This document shows, in pieces, positions 1 through 7,660 of a DNA stretch of 14,682 nt. This stretch comes from JAEHDI01 sp035455185 (lineage in GTDB: Bacteria; Acidobacteriota; Terriglobia; Bryobacterales; Bryobacteraceae). Both the position numbers and the translations under genes were made by a program. The stretch covers positions 1 through 14,682 of the forward strand of contig DATIFQ010000332.1 in NCBI GenBank assembly GCA_035455185.1, read 5' to 3'. Below the pieces are notes generated by a model. It saw only the letters and a program-made list of their open reading frames with translations, had not been told where the DNA came from and did no database searches. How positions within the stretch are numbered: the first letter of the stretch is position 1; every line of letters begins with the position of its first letter.

Positions 1-681
1 GACATCGATCCCGACTACGACGACGGTTTCCAGAATGGCATCCATCCGCTGTTCTACAAAGCGGGCCAGACAAAGCCGGGACCCGACGAGTGGGGCTCGA
101 TCGGCGCCTGGGCGTGGGGACTGAGCCGTGCGATGGACTACTTCGAGACGGACAAGGCAATCGACGCAAAGCGCGTCGCCGTGATGGGCCACTCGCGGCT
201 CGGCAAGACGGCCCTCTGGGCGGGTGCGCAGGACACGAGGTTCGCATTGGTGATCTCCAACGATTCCGGATGCGGAGGAGCGGCGCTCAGCCGGAGGAAA
301 TTCGGGGAAACGGTGAAGATCATCAACACCGCCTTTCCACACTGGTTCTGTGACAATTTCAACCGCTACAACGACAAGGAGGACGAGTTGCCGGTCGACC
401 AGCACATGCTGATCGCACTAATGGCGCCGCGGCCGGTTTACGTGGCCAGCGCGGAGGATGACAAGTGGGCCGATCCCCGGGGCGAGTTTCTCTCTGCCCT
501 ACACGCCGACCCCGTGTACCGGCTGCTCGGAACCGATGGTGTGCCGGCGAAGGAAATGCCGGCAGTCAACCAGCCTGTGATGGGTACGATCGGGTACCAC
601 ATCCGCTCCGGTAAACACGACGTCACCGATTTCGATTGGGAGCAGTATCTCAATTTCGCCGACAAGCAATTCCGGCGGTAG
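1..681 (+). CDS. CE15 glucuronoyl esterase-like alpha/beta hydrolase (5' partial)
   Basis: This is the C-terminal 226 residues of a protein that enters the window in frame 1 and stops at TAG 679-681; the start lies upstream. The serine nucleophile sits in GHSRLGKTAL (Ser at codon 65 of the fragment), the form typical of bacterial CE15 enzymes. The conserved block around PHWFCDNFNRY and DQHMLIALMAPRPVYVAS follows, then a likely acidic residue in AEDDKWADP, and the catalytic His in GKHDVTDFDW (codon 206). CE15 enzymes cleave the ester between 4-O-methyl-glucuronate on xylan and lignin alcohols; many bacterial members are exported, but the N-terminus cannot be seen here. The next gene starts 10 bases after the stop and is also an esterase-like protein, so the two are probably cotranscribed. 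An older acetylxylan-esterase label is the main alternative. The fold is certain, the exact substrate is not. Confidence 0.85.
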   Translation, partial: DIDPDYDDGFQNGIHPLFYKAGQTKPGPDEWGSIGAWAWGLSRAMDYFETDKAIDAKRVAVMGHSRLGKTALWAGAQDTRFALVISNDSGCGGAALSRRKFGETVKIINTAFPHWFCDNFNRYNDKEDELPVDQHMLIALMAPRPVYVASAEDDKWADPRGEFLSALHADPVYRLLGTDGVPAKEMPAVNQPVMGTIGYHIRSGKHDVTDFDWEQYLNFADKQFRR

Positions 682-691
682 GATTTTCAAA

Positions 692-2755
692 ATGAGAGCC
701 ATCGCCCTTCTCTGTGCCCTGACGAGCCTCCACGCTCAGGAATCGCTCAATGTCACATCGGGCTTGGGCGGCATGGTGGACAAGTACCTGACGCCCATCG
801 CGCACAAGCATCTGGAGACCCGGGCGGCACGTATCTCGAAAATCTCATCGCCTGCGGAGGTGGCCGAGCGCCAGCGCTACATCCGAGAACGTTTGCTCGA
901 TCAGATCGGCGGGTTTCCGGAGAAGACGCCGCTGAACCCGAAGATCATAGGCACGCTCGAACGAGACGGCTACCGCGTTGAAAAGCTGTTGTATGAGAGC
1001 CTGCCGCGATACTACGTGACGGCCAACGTCTACGTTCCAACCAACGCCAAGCCGCCATTTGCTGCCGTACTTGGCACGGCGGGGCATAGCAACGAGGGCA
1101 AGGCCTATTCCCTGTACCAGCGAGTCTGGATCGCACTTGCCAAGCGGGGATTTCTCGTTTTGGCGTACGATCCGCCCGGTCAGGGCGAGCGCTCGGAGTA
1201 TTGGGATTCGGAACTCGGCCGTTCGCAGGTCGGTGGCCCGACCAGCGAGCACTCCATGGCTGGCATTCAGTGCCTGCTTACAGGCACGAACATCGCCCGC
1301 TACTTCATTTGGGACGGCATCCGAGCCGTAGACTATCTGCTCACGCGCCAAGACGTCGATCCCAAGCGGATCGCCGTAACGGGAAACTCGGGCGGAGGCA
1401 CCCAATCTTCCTACCTGGCGGCGCTCGAACCTCGGCTTGCCGCCGCAGCGCCGTCCTGTTACCTCACGTCCTGGGAGAAGCAGTGGATGGATCCCGGCCC
1501 GCAGGACGCCGAACAGGATTTCGTCAACTTCCTCAAAGACGGCCTGGACTTCGGTGATTTCCTGATCTCATTCGCACCCAAGCCGATCAAGATGATGACC
1601 GCGATCCGCGACTTCTTCCCGATCGACGGTGCGCGCGCCACGTTCGCCGAAGCTCACCGCATCTTCGAGGTCATGGGGCAGGGGGACAGGATCGGCTTTT
1701 TTGAATACGACGACACACATGGGTGGTCGAAACCCCGGCGCGAGGCCACGTACCGCTGGTTGGAACAGTCGCTGCGTCAGCGCACGGATGAAGGCATCGA
1801 GCCCGAGTTTGACACCGAGCCCGCCGTGAATCTCAATTGCACAGCCACAGGTCAACTTTCGACGTCGCTGAAGGGTGAAACAGTACAGTCGCTCAACCTG
1901 GCTTTGGCTGAACGTACGTACCGGCCGAAGACGCCTCCGGACATCGCCGGCCGCCTCAGCCTGACGGTTCAGCGCGGCGTCCCGGCCGCGCGCCGGTACG
2001 GCGAAGTGGGCCGCGACGGCTATCGCATCGAGAAGATCGCACTGGACACCGAGCCAGGAATCGTCGTTCCGGCGCTTGTTTTCGTTCCGGCGTCGGGCGA
2101 GGCGCGCAAGCCAGCCGTGCTGTTCGTGAATCCGGCGGGGAAGTCGGCGGACGGCGGCGCCGGCGGCGATCTCGAAGCCCTGGTGCGGGCGGGGAATGTC
2201 GTGCTCTCTGTCGACCCGCGGGGCTGGGGCGAAAGTGCGGGCGCGGCGGGCCGCTCCGGCTATCGAGCGTCGTTTCAAACCGCCATGCGCGCTCTGCTGG
2301 TGGGCAAGACCATGGCCGGTATGCAGGTGGGAGACCTGCTCCGTGCGTTCGACTATCTGGTTTCCATGCCCGACGTGGACGCGTCGCGGGTGTCGATTAT
2401 CGGGAAGGGGAACGGAGGAGTGCTGGCGCTATACGCCGCGGCTCTGGAACAGCGCATCCAGAAGGTAGCTTGCGAGGGCTCAGTGGTGTCCTACATGGAC
2501 ATCGTTCGCGCGCGAATTCATGACGGGATGATGGACATCATCATCCCGGGCGTCCTCCGCGAATTCGATCTGCCCGATGTGACCCGGACAATTGCGCCAC
2601 GGACGGTCTGGCTTGTCTCGCCACGCACCCCGGCGGGCGCACCGGCGCCGATGGAGCACGCGCGGGCCCAGTACGGAACCCAGCAGGGCCTGCGCGTGGT
2701 CGAACGGCCCGAGGGATTCAGCTTCGGAAAGGTATATGCCGAATGGCTGCGGTGA
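692..2755 (+). CDS. Exported tandem alpha/beta-hydrolase, acetylxylan esterase/dienelactone hydrolase type
   Basis: This 687-residue protein starts at ATG 692 with a short signal peptide (cleavage probably just after the AQ at about residue 16). The first domain, about residues 100-370, is a complete alpha/beta-hydrolase: DPPGQGER oxyanion/strand region, Ser233 in GNSGGGTQSS, Asp307 in AIRDFFPID, and His343 in DDTHGWSKP. This resembles the AXE1/dienelactone hydrolase group acting on acetylated sugars or other small esters. A second hydrolase-like domain, about residues 420-687, repeats the layout (VDPRGWGES, then GKGNGGVLAL) but has Asn574 where the nucleophile should be and no His at the C-terminal end, so it looks non-catalytic. 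It follows the CE15 gene by 10 bases, and its last 13 bases overlap the next ORF, which suggests translational coupling. Deacetylation of hemicellulose fragments is an inference from the neighbours. Confidence 0.85.
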   Translation: MRAIALLCALTSLHAQESLNVTSGLGGMVDKYLTPIAHKHLETRAARISKISSPAEVAERQRYIRERLLDQIGGFPEKTPLNPKIIGTLERDGYRVEKLLYESLPRYYVTANVYVPTNAKPPFAAVLGTAGHSNEGKAYSLYQRVWIALAKRGFLVLAYDPPGQGERSEYWDSELGRSQVGGPTSEHSMAGIQCLLTGTNIARYFIWDGIRAVDYLLTRQDVDPKRIAVTGNSGGGTQSSYLAALEPRLAAAAPSCYLTSWEKQWMDPGPQDAEQDFVNFLKDGLDFGDFLISFAPKPIKMMTAIRDFFPIDGARATFAEAHRIFEVMGQGDRIGFFEYDDTHGWSKPRREATYRWLEQSLRQRTDEGIEPEFDTEPAVNLNCTATGQLSTSLKGETVQSLNLALAERTYRPKTPPDIAGRLSLTVQRGVPAARRYGEVGRDGYRIEKIALDTEPGIVVPALVFVPASGEARKPAVLFVNPAGKSADGGAGGDLEALVRAGNVVLSVDPRGWGESAGAAGRSGYRASFQTAMRALLVGKTMAGMQVGDLLRAFDYLVSMPDVDASRVSIIGKGNGGVLALYAAALEQRIQKVACEGSVVSYMDIVRARIHDGMMDIIIPGVLREFDLPDVTRTIAPRTVWLVSPRTPAGAPAPMEHARAQYGTQQGLRVVERPEGFSFGKVYAEWLR

Positions 2756-3825
2756 CACCAATCAATCAGGGACTCTTGACCCAGACGCGGGAGTCCATCG
2801 TACGCGGGCTGCGTTGGCTGCGGCAGCACGATGCCGAGATCGCGCAAATCCAAGACTTGAGTGCGCACTATAAGGCGCCTTACTTGTATGCAGCAGTCGG
2901 TGATTCCGTCCTTGGCGGTCGCTACGCACACCGAATCGGCGCTCTGTACCTTCAGCCGGACGGCGACTTCCGGACCGGACCGGCGGACAAGGGCTGGTCC
3001 CACTTGCCGTGCAGCCCCGCGAACCGCTATCTCTACTCGAACGGCTGGATCATTGCCGGGCTGCGCCGTCTCGGATACTACGGCGCCGCTGTACGAGGAA
3101 TCGATTTCGTGCGCCGCTTTCAATCCGCTGAGCTTGGGGGCTTTGCCTCGCGATTCGACCCAGCCACGGGACACATTGAGCAACGTTACCTGGACTCCTC
3201 CAGCACCTCGTCGGCTGGTCTCGCCCTGCTAGCCTGTGGCCGTGTCGAGGAAGCCGCACGGGCGGGGGACTTCCTGCTCCGGCTCATCGATGCTCAGCCG
3301 CATCCGGACCGCTTCTACTACTGCAGTTGGGAAACCGGCGCCGGCCTGGTGACGGACGTCTGGGGCGATGAGGACCCCAACTCTGTGCGTGGACGAAAAC
3401 AGTTTTGCCTGAGCGCGGAGGCCGATCCTCGCTATGAGCTGACGTGGCTCATTGGCAAGCCTATGAAGTTCCTGGCCCGGCTCTACGACCAGACCGGCGA
3501 CCGGAAGTATCTGGAGGGTTCGACAACTCTCTTCAACTTCTTCCATAACCTCGGAGACGAACGGTGGCACAATTACGCCTCCTGCAAGACCATGTGGGCT
3601 TCGGCCGAGCTTTACCGCCACACGGGTGAGCCTCGATTCGCCGAAACCGCCGGGCGAATCCTGAGCTGGTTCTGCGAAAGCCAGCTTGCCGGCGGCCTTT
3701 GGGTTCACTACCTCTGGTATCGCGATGAGCGGGAACAGCCTCTCCAGGCGGCTCTCGATCTCGTTCAGGAGCTCTGCGCCGAGATGAGCGACGTCGTGTT
3801 TGATCTCAGCGCGGCGGGCGTGTAG
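2743..3825 (+). CDS. Predicted alpha/alpha-toroid (six-hairpin glycosidase-like) protein, function unknown
   Basis: This 360-residue protein has no signal peptide and no membrane segment, so it is probably cytoplasmic. I do not recognise the family. The sequence alternates aromatic-rich loops (GWSHLPCSPANRYLYSNGW, YYCSWETGAG, WHNYASCKTMWASAELY, GGLWVHYLWYRDE) with amphipathic helices of the type (L/A)xxLYDQTGDRKYLE and ELYRHTGEPRFAETA. That is the look of alpha/alpha-barrel proteins such as unsaturated glucuronyl hydrolases, 2-epimerases and polyprenyl cyclase-like toroids. ATG 2743 overlaps the preceding gene by 13 bases; GTG 2752 in the same frame is an alternative start. Position between two esterases and a transporter suggests processing of an imported sugar or uronate, but no catalytic residue can be assigned. 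The gene is certain; the fold is a guess. Confidence 0.7.
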   Translation: MAAVTPINQGLLTQTRESIVRGLRWLRQHDAEIAQIQDLSAHYKAPYLYAAVGDSVLGGRYAHRIGALYLQPDGDFRTGPADKGWSHLPCSPANRYLYSNGWIIAGLRRLGYYGAAVRGIDFVRRFQSAELGGFASRFDPATGHIEQRYLDSSSTSSAGLALLACGRVEEAARAGDFLLRLIDAQPHPDRFYYCSWETGAGLVTDVWGDEDPNSVRGRKQFCLSAEADPRYELTWLIGKPMKFLARLYDQTGDRKYLEGSTTLFNFFHNLGDERWHNYASCKTMWASAELYRHTGEPRFAETAGRILSWFCESQLAGGLWVHYLWYRDEREQPLQAALDLVQELCAEMSDVVFDLSAAGV

Positions 3826-3847
3826 CCGGACGGATCTTGAATCTGCT

Positions 3848-5542
3848 ATGGACGTCTCCCGGTTGGACCTTATCGTCCTGGTCGGCTACCTTGCCGCGGT
3901 GACATTGGTCGGGCTCCTGGGCAGCCTCCGCGTACGCGGAACGAAGGACTACTTCCTCGGAGGGCGGCGCTTCGGCAAGGTTCTGATGGTGGGTCAGAAC
4001 TTCAGCGTCGGGACCCACCCGGAGATGATCGTCTCGGTGGCCGGCGTCGTTTACGCGACCGGTCTGTCCGGGATTTGGTACCAGTGGAAGAACCTCTTTG
4101 CCACGCCCTTCTACTGGATGATGGCGCCGGTATTCCGGCGCGCCAGGCGCACGACTGTCGCGGAAATGGTCGAGGACCGTTATGGGCCCTGGATGGCTGG
4201 AATTTACACTGCCTATGCGCTGACGTATTTCACGATCAATATCGCCAGTCTGCTGAAGGGGGCGGCCAAGGTCATCAATCAGGCGGTCGGCGGCTACGTG
4301 GGAGTGAACCACGTGGTCGTCGCGATGACGGTGATCTTCATGCTGTACAGTTTCATCGGCGGGAAGGTCGCCTCGGTGTGGAACACGGTGCTCCAGGGCT
4401 TCCTGATCCTCACCCTTTCTTTCATGCTGATCCCTCTGGCGTGGCCGCACGTGGGCGGTATCTCGGGGATGAGCGCCGTCCTCGATCCTCACCGCCTTTC
4501 CATCGTCACTCCGGCCGGTGTAGGCGCCTGGACCATCCTGATGCTGACTCTGAACGGACTGATCGGCATCATGGCAATGCCGCACCAGATGGGAGTCATC
4601 GCCACCGGAAAGGACGAGCATAGCTGCCGCATCGGGTTCTTCGCCGGCAACTACGTCAAGCGGATCTGCACCGCCGGATGGGCGACGGTGGGGCTGGTGG
4701 CGGCCGCTCTGGCTGCTCGTGGCTTCTTCGGCCCGCAGCAGTTTCCCGATCCCGAGGACATCTTCGGTGCCCTCTGCAAGCGTCTCCTGTTCCCGGGGTT
4801 GCTCGGCCTGCTCACTGCGTGCATCCTCGCTTCCTGCATGGCCGCCTGCGCCGCGTTCATGGTGGATAGCGGCGCTTTGTTCACCCAAAACCTCTATCGC
4901 CGCTACTGGGTAAGAGCTCGGCCGGACAACCACTATCTGTGGGTGGGGCGGATCAGCGGCTTCGTCATCACGCTGCTTGGTGTCTGCTACGCGCTCTTCC
5001 TGGTCAAGCGGGTGCTCTACTCGTTTCTCCTCACCGAGACGATGTCCACGTACATGGGGATCAGTTTTCTTGGCGGGATCTTGTGGCGGCGTGCAAACCG
5101 ATGGGGTGCGCTTGCGAGCCTCGTGACGGCCTTCTCGGTGAACTTCCTTTTGTATTATGTGCGGGGAGAGCGGATCGATCATTGGGATGCCAACGTGTTC
5201 CTGGCGGCGCTCGTGAGTGGGGCGGTCACCCTGGTTGTGGTTAGCCTGCTCACCGGGCATGAGCCGGACGCGCGCCTGAACTCGTTCTTTGGCCGGGCGC
5301 AGACGCCGGCCGGCGCACCAGAAAGTGACTCGGCAACCTACGTCGATCCGGCTCCGAAGCGCGTTGTGGCGGAGGCAGGCCTTCAGTCTCTCCTGGTGAA
5401 CCTGCTACAGCCCATCCGTGCCGCCTGCGGCGTGGGGTTCCTCCGAGCCTACCGCGCCGACCTGACCGGTACCGTCGCCAGTCTCGCCCTCATCCTCGCC
5501 CTTGTCGCCGCAGTTTGGTTGATCTTCAGCATGCCGGTTTGA
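3848..5542 (+). CDS. Sodium:solute symporter family transporter
   Basis: This 564-residue integral membrane protein has about 13-14 hydrophobic segments and belongs to the SSS family (relatives SGLT, PutP, PanF), which couples Na+ entry to uptake of sugars, amino acids, vitamins or organic acids. Visible family features are the first helix from residue 7, the KDYFLGGRR loop after it, the NFSVGTHPEM region of helix 2, the TTVAEMVEDRYGPW loop, and GGKVASVWNTVLQGF. The hydrophilic stretch around residues 475-540 precedes a final membrane helix at the C-terminus. The frame is open from ATG 3800, but residues before ATG 3848 are not transporter-like and would overlap the upstream gene. ATG 3848 places Met directly before the first helix with a 22-base gap, so I chose it. 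As last gene of the operon it most likely imports the product released by the esterases. Substrate unknown. Confidence 0.9.
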   Translation: MDVSRLDLIVLVGYLAAVTLVGLLGSLRVRGTKDYFLGGRRFGKVLMVGQNFSVGTHPEMIVSVAGVVYATGLSGIWYQWKNLFATPFYWMMAPVFRRARRTTVAEMVEDRYGPWMAGIYTAYALTYFTINIASLLKGAAKVINQAVGGYVGVNHVVVAMTVIFMLYSFIGGKVASVWNTVLQGFLILTLSFMLIPLAWPHVGGISGMSAVLDPHRLSIVTPAGVGAWTILMLTLNGLIGIMAMPHQMGVIATGKDEHSCRIGFFAGNYVKRICTAGWATVGLVAAALAARGFFGPQQFPDPEDIFGALCKRLLFPGLLGLLTACILASCMAACAAFMVDSGALFTQNLYRRYWVRARPDNHYLWVGRISGFVITLLGVCYALFLVKRVLYSFLLTETMSTYMGISFLGGILWRRANRWGALASLVTAFSVNFLLYYVRGERIDHWDANVFLAALVSGAVTLVVVSLLTGHEPDARLNSFFGRAQTPAGAPESDSATYVDPAPKRVVAEAGLQSLLVNLLQPIRAACGVGFLRAYRADLTGTVASLALILALVAAVWLIFSMPV

Positions 5543-5556
5543 GGGTTCCCTTTCAC

Positions 5557-6600
5557 CTATCGTTTTACGACCCTCTTCGCATACTTTCCCAGTAACGCCT
5601 CCACGGTGCCATGGGTGATCTGTTCCAGAGTTTTCTGAGGCAGGCGAAGCTGCATGATGAACAACTGGTGCGGCAGCCACCAGTTCCGCACATGGTCAGG
5701 GTAGGCACTCTCGAGCGGCTGATAGGCGAACGCATCGGTGCCGAACATCAGCCGGTCTGCGTACTTGATGCAGAAGTCGCGGAACGGCTTGATCTCCTCG
5801 GGCGACAGCATGTCGAACTCGCGGAGGAACATTCCGATGCTGGTATCCACGTACAGGTTCGGGTAACGGTCGAACAGCCGCGCCAGTGACTCATTGCCCT
5901 GGAAGTTCATGTGTGTCAGCACCCACTTCACTTTCGGGTGCTTCACCGCCATCTCGTTCAGAAAGTAATCGAGCAACTGCTGGTTTGTGTAGCCCGCCTC
6001 GGCCCAGAACTCCTTCGAGCCTTTTCCGTAGGTATAGCGCTGGTCGCCCCAGTGCTGGTTCAAGTGGAGCACGATCGGCAGTTCCGCTTGTTCACAGTAG
6101 GCATAGATCGCGTGCCACCCCGGAGTTCCCATGGCGCGGTAATCCGGGTTTGGGTTCTTCCGGAAGTCGCCGGAATGAAGCTTCAGACCCTGAACCAGCC
6201 CTTCCTTCACGCGGCGCTGGATCTCCGGTAACTGGTCCGATTGTTCCCACTTGAGCCACCAGAAAACATAGACGCGTGGGTCGTTCTTTGCCCATTCCAT
6301 CGTTTCGAGGTAGGGATCCATCAGGATGGCCCGTCCGCTCTGGTACATGCCGGTCATGCGGAACCACCGGTCCATCACTTCCTGGATCTGTTCCCCGCGC
6401 AGCCGCGTGGGAAAGTGGCTGTATGCCAGATGTGCGTGGCTGTCGAACCAGTCGAACGAGTAGGCATGGTTCGTCATGCCGAAGCCGCGGGAGAAACCGT
6501 TGTCACCCTCCCTGCGTTCTGTGTTGTCCGGATACGGTTCCACTGGATACTGCTGTGCCGGCAACACACCGGCTAGTAGAAATACGAGTATCCTCCACAT
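5557..6600 (-). CDS. Exported amidohydrolase-2 family metal-dependent hydrolase
   Basis: This 347-residue protein has an N-terminal signal peptide (MWRILVFLLAGVLPAQQ, cleavage near residue 16). The rest is a TIM-barrel hydrolase of the amidohydrolase_2 (ACMS decarboxylase-like) group: metal ligands His55 and His57 in FDSHAHLAY, LKLHSGDFR with His142, IVLHLNQHWGD with His179, WVLTHMNF with His230, and the catalytic Asp289 in MFGTDAFAY. The family covers decarboxylases, lactonases and hydrolases, and no substrate can be read from this sequence. ATG 6598-6600 is preceded by a good ribosome binding site (GGCGGAGGTCGTC before ATG), which supports this start. It converges on the transporter gene with only 14 bases between stops. 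A decayed gene lies just upstream on the same strand, so the natural promoter may be further back or lost. Confidence 0.85.
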   Translation of the reverse strand: MWRILVFLLAGVLPAQQYPVEPYPDNTERREGDNGFSRGFGMTNHAYSFDWFDSHAHLAYSHFPTRLRGEQIQEVMDRWFRMTGMYQSGRAILMDPYLETMEWAKNDPRVYVFWWLKWEQSDQLPEIQRRVKEGLVQGLKLHSGDFRKNPNPDYRAMGTPGWHAIYAYCEQAELPIVLHLNQHWGDQRYTYGKGSKEFWAEAGYTNQQLLDYFLNEMAVKHPKVKWVLTHMNFQGNESLARLFDRYPNLYVDTSIGMFLREFDMLSPEEIKPFRDFCIKYADRLMFGTDAFAYQPLESAYPDHVRNWWLPHQLFIMQLRLPQKTLEQITHGTVEALLGKYAKRVVKR

Positions 6601-6613
6601 GACGACCTCCGCC

Positions 6614-6924
6614 TTATCGCCTCTCGAACACGATCACGCCATCCTCAGGCGCTCTGCCTGTAAACACCGCGAAGTCCCCGGGCTACGTCCGCCTGTTGGA
6701 TACCGGGCGTTGCCGGCCGATACGCTGCTCCTCCCGAGTCCAGCCACACAGTCATCGGAGAGCCCTCCGTAGCCCTCAGTCGTACCTTGAGCGCGTCACG
6801 GGTTTGCTCCACAGAGCCGCAATGGAAAAGTCAGCATCAGGACTCCCTTGCCGTCGGTGTGCCGCGCACCCATAGAGTGTATCTCTGCTCCAGGCCCGAA
6901 AGGCGGTCTACGAAGCGAGTTCTG
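6614..6924 (-). pseudogene. Frameshifted 3' remnant of an unidentified gene
   Basis: Reading the minus strand from about 6924 down gives protein-like segments in three successive frames. First comes a segment around PFGPGAEIHSMGARHTDGK then GVLMLTF. The second is HCGSVEQTRDALKVRLRATE then GSPMTVWLDSGGAAYRPA and IQQADVA. The third is PGDFAVFTGRAPEDGVIVFE, which ends RR and TAA at 6614-6616. The breaks fall near 6825 (a TTTTCC run) and near 6678 (a CCCGGGG run), and each frame meets a stop just past its break. The end sits 13 bases before the amidohydrolase start, the spacing of an intact operon pair. The family is not recognised; the text resembles the C-terminal beta-sandwich of a secreted hydrolase. 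Sequencing error at the runs is the alternative to true decay. Confidence 0.5.
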
Positions 6925-6931
6925 CTATACT
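6923..6931 (+). promoter_or_regulatory. Extended -10 promoter element
   Basis: TGCTATACT matches an extended -10 (TG-n-TATACT, five of six bases to TATAAT). No convincing -35 lies 16-18 bases upstream, as expected for extended -10 promoters. Transcription would start at about 6938-6939, exactly at the ATG of the relic frame that follows, so any message would be leaderless. Prediction from sequence only. Confidence 0.4.
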
Positions 6932-6938
6932 TCCGCCC

Positions 6939-7204
6939 ATGCTGAAACGCACCAGCTTTCGTCCCGAGGTGGATCGCTGGGTTCACATCATTTACCGTCT
7001 CCGTCCATGACGAAAACGGCCGGTTACTTGCCTCGGAGAGCCGGCCCGGCCTCCCCGCGCCCGTCGATCTGCTCCCGAAAGTGGTGCGTGTTCGCTTCAA
7101 CGGAATCCGTCTTCGCACCGGATTGAAAATCCGCGGGGCCCAGAACGGGGGTGGGTGAGGAGATCTGCGACGAGAACAACCTGGCGGCCGCTCGCGATCG
7201 CTAA
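6939..7204 (+). pseudogene. Possible frameshifted remnant of a small gene
   Basis: From ATG 6939 the plus strand reads MLKRTSFRPEVDRWVH and stops at TGA 7008-7010. In the next frame an open stretch with coding-like codon use runs from about 6982 to 7158: FTVSVHDENGRLLASESRPG, then LPAPVDLLPKVVRVRFNG and IRLRTGLKIRG. In the third frame GEEICDENNLAAARDR ends at TAA 7202-7204; the switch falls at a run of G residues near 7147-7155. No segment is long enough to be recognised. The three pieces could be one broken gene of about 85 residues or chance open frames in GC-rich DNA. The antisense frame 6837-7217 is also open but reads as low-complexity Arg/Pro/Ser text. Confidence 0.3.
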
Positions 7205-7224
7205 AGGAAGAGCGCACACGACAG

Positions 7225-7253
7225 TTGCGGAATGTTCTGATCGTCGCTAGAAT
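7225..7253 (+). promoter_or_regulatory. Predicted sigma-70 promoter for acpP-fabF
   Basis: TTGCGG at 7225-7230 and TAGAAT at 7248-7253 are separated by 17 bases; the -10 matches five of six consensus positions and the -35 matches the TTG. Transcription would start near 7260, giving a leader of about 118 bases before the acpP ATG. The leader holds an inverted repeat GCTGGC (7277-7282) and GCCAGC (7297-7302) with a 14-base loop, whose role is unknown. Confidence 0.45.
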
Positions 7254-7377
7254 CAGTTGATTTGTACACAGCCCCGGCTGGCATGATCACCGACAGGCCA
7301 GCGAATATGAGATTGTGTCTCTCAGGGAACCGCCAGCCCGGAGGCTACAGTGGATTCAAGCGAGTTTGGGAGGATTC

Positions 7378-7620
7378 ATGTCGTCAGTTGAACAGAAGGT
7401 GAAGCAGATTATTGTCGAGCAGCTTGGCGTCGACGAGGGCCAGGTCGATGGGACCGCCTCATTCGTCGATGATCTGGGCGCTGACTCGCTCGACATCGTC
7501 GAACTCGTGATGGCCTTCGAAGAGGCTTTCGAGTTGGACATCCCCGATGAAGACGCCGAGAAAATCCGCACCGTCAAGGACGCCGTCGACTACATCGAAG
7601 TCAAGGCCGCCAAGAAGTAA
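7378..7620 (+). CDS. acpP: Acyl carrier protein
   Basis: This 80-residue acidic protein is a standard type II ACP, the soluble carrier that holds growing acyl chains as thioesters during fatty acid synthesis. The phosphopantetheine attachment serine is Ser37 in LGADSLDIVELVMAFEEAF, with the usual four-helix pattern and helix-II acidic surface used by FabF and other partners. ATG 7378 is preceded by GGGAGGATTC, a good ribosome binding site, and gives the normal family N-terminus (SSVEQKVKQIIVEQLG). An upstream in-frame extension to about 7315 is rejected. The gene lies 40 bases before fabF, the classic acpP-fabF order. Confidence 0.97.
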   Translation: MSSVEQKVKQIIVEQLGVDEGQVDGTASFVDDLGADSLDIVELVMAFEEAFELDIPDEDAEKIRTVKDAVDYIEVKAAKK

Positions 7621-7660
7621 CAGCGACTTCCCATGTTAGGCTTTTCAAAAAGGGGGAGAT

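Noticed and set aside
3806..5260. 484-codon open frame on the minus strand
   Set aside because: It lies antisense to a clear membrane transporter; its translation is rich in His, Asp, Glu and Arg with no domain, a typical shadow of hydrophobic codons in GC-rich DNA.
6837..7217. 126-codon minus-strand open frame as an intact gene
   Set aside because: Low-complexity Arg/Pro/Ser text without a ribosome site; the relic frames nearby read better.
6601..7377. tRNA or structured RNA in the long gene-free interval
   Set aside because: No cloverleaf-like arrangement or long stem was found; the interval is explained better by gene remnants and the acpP promoter.
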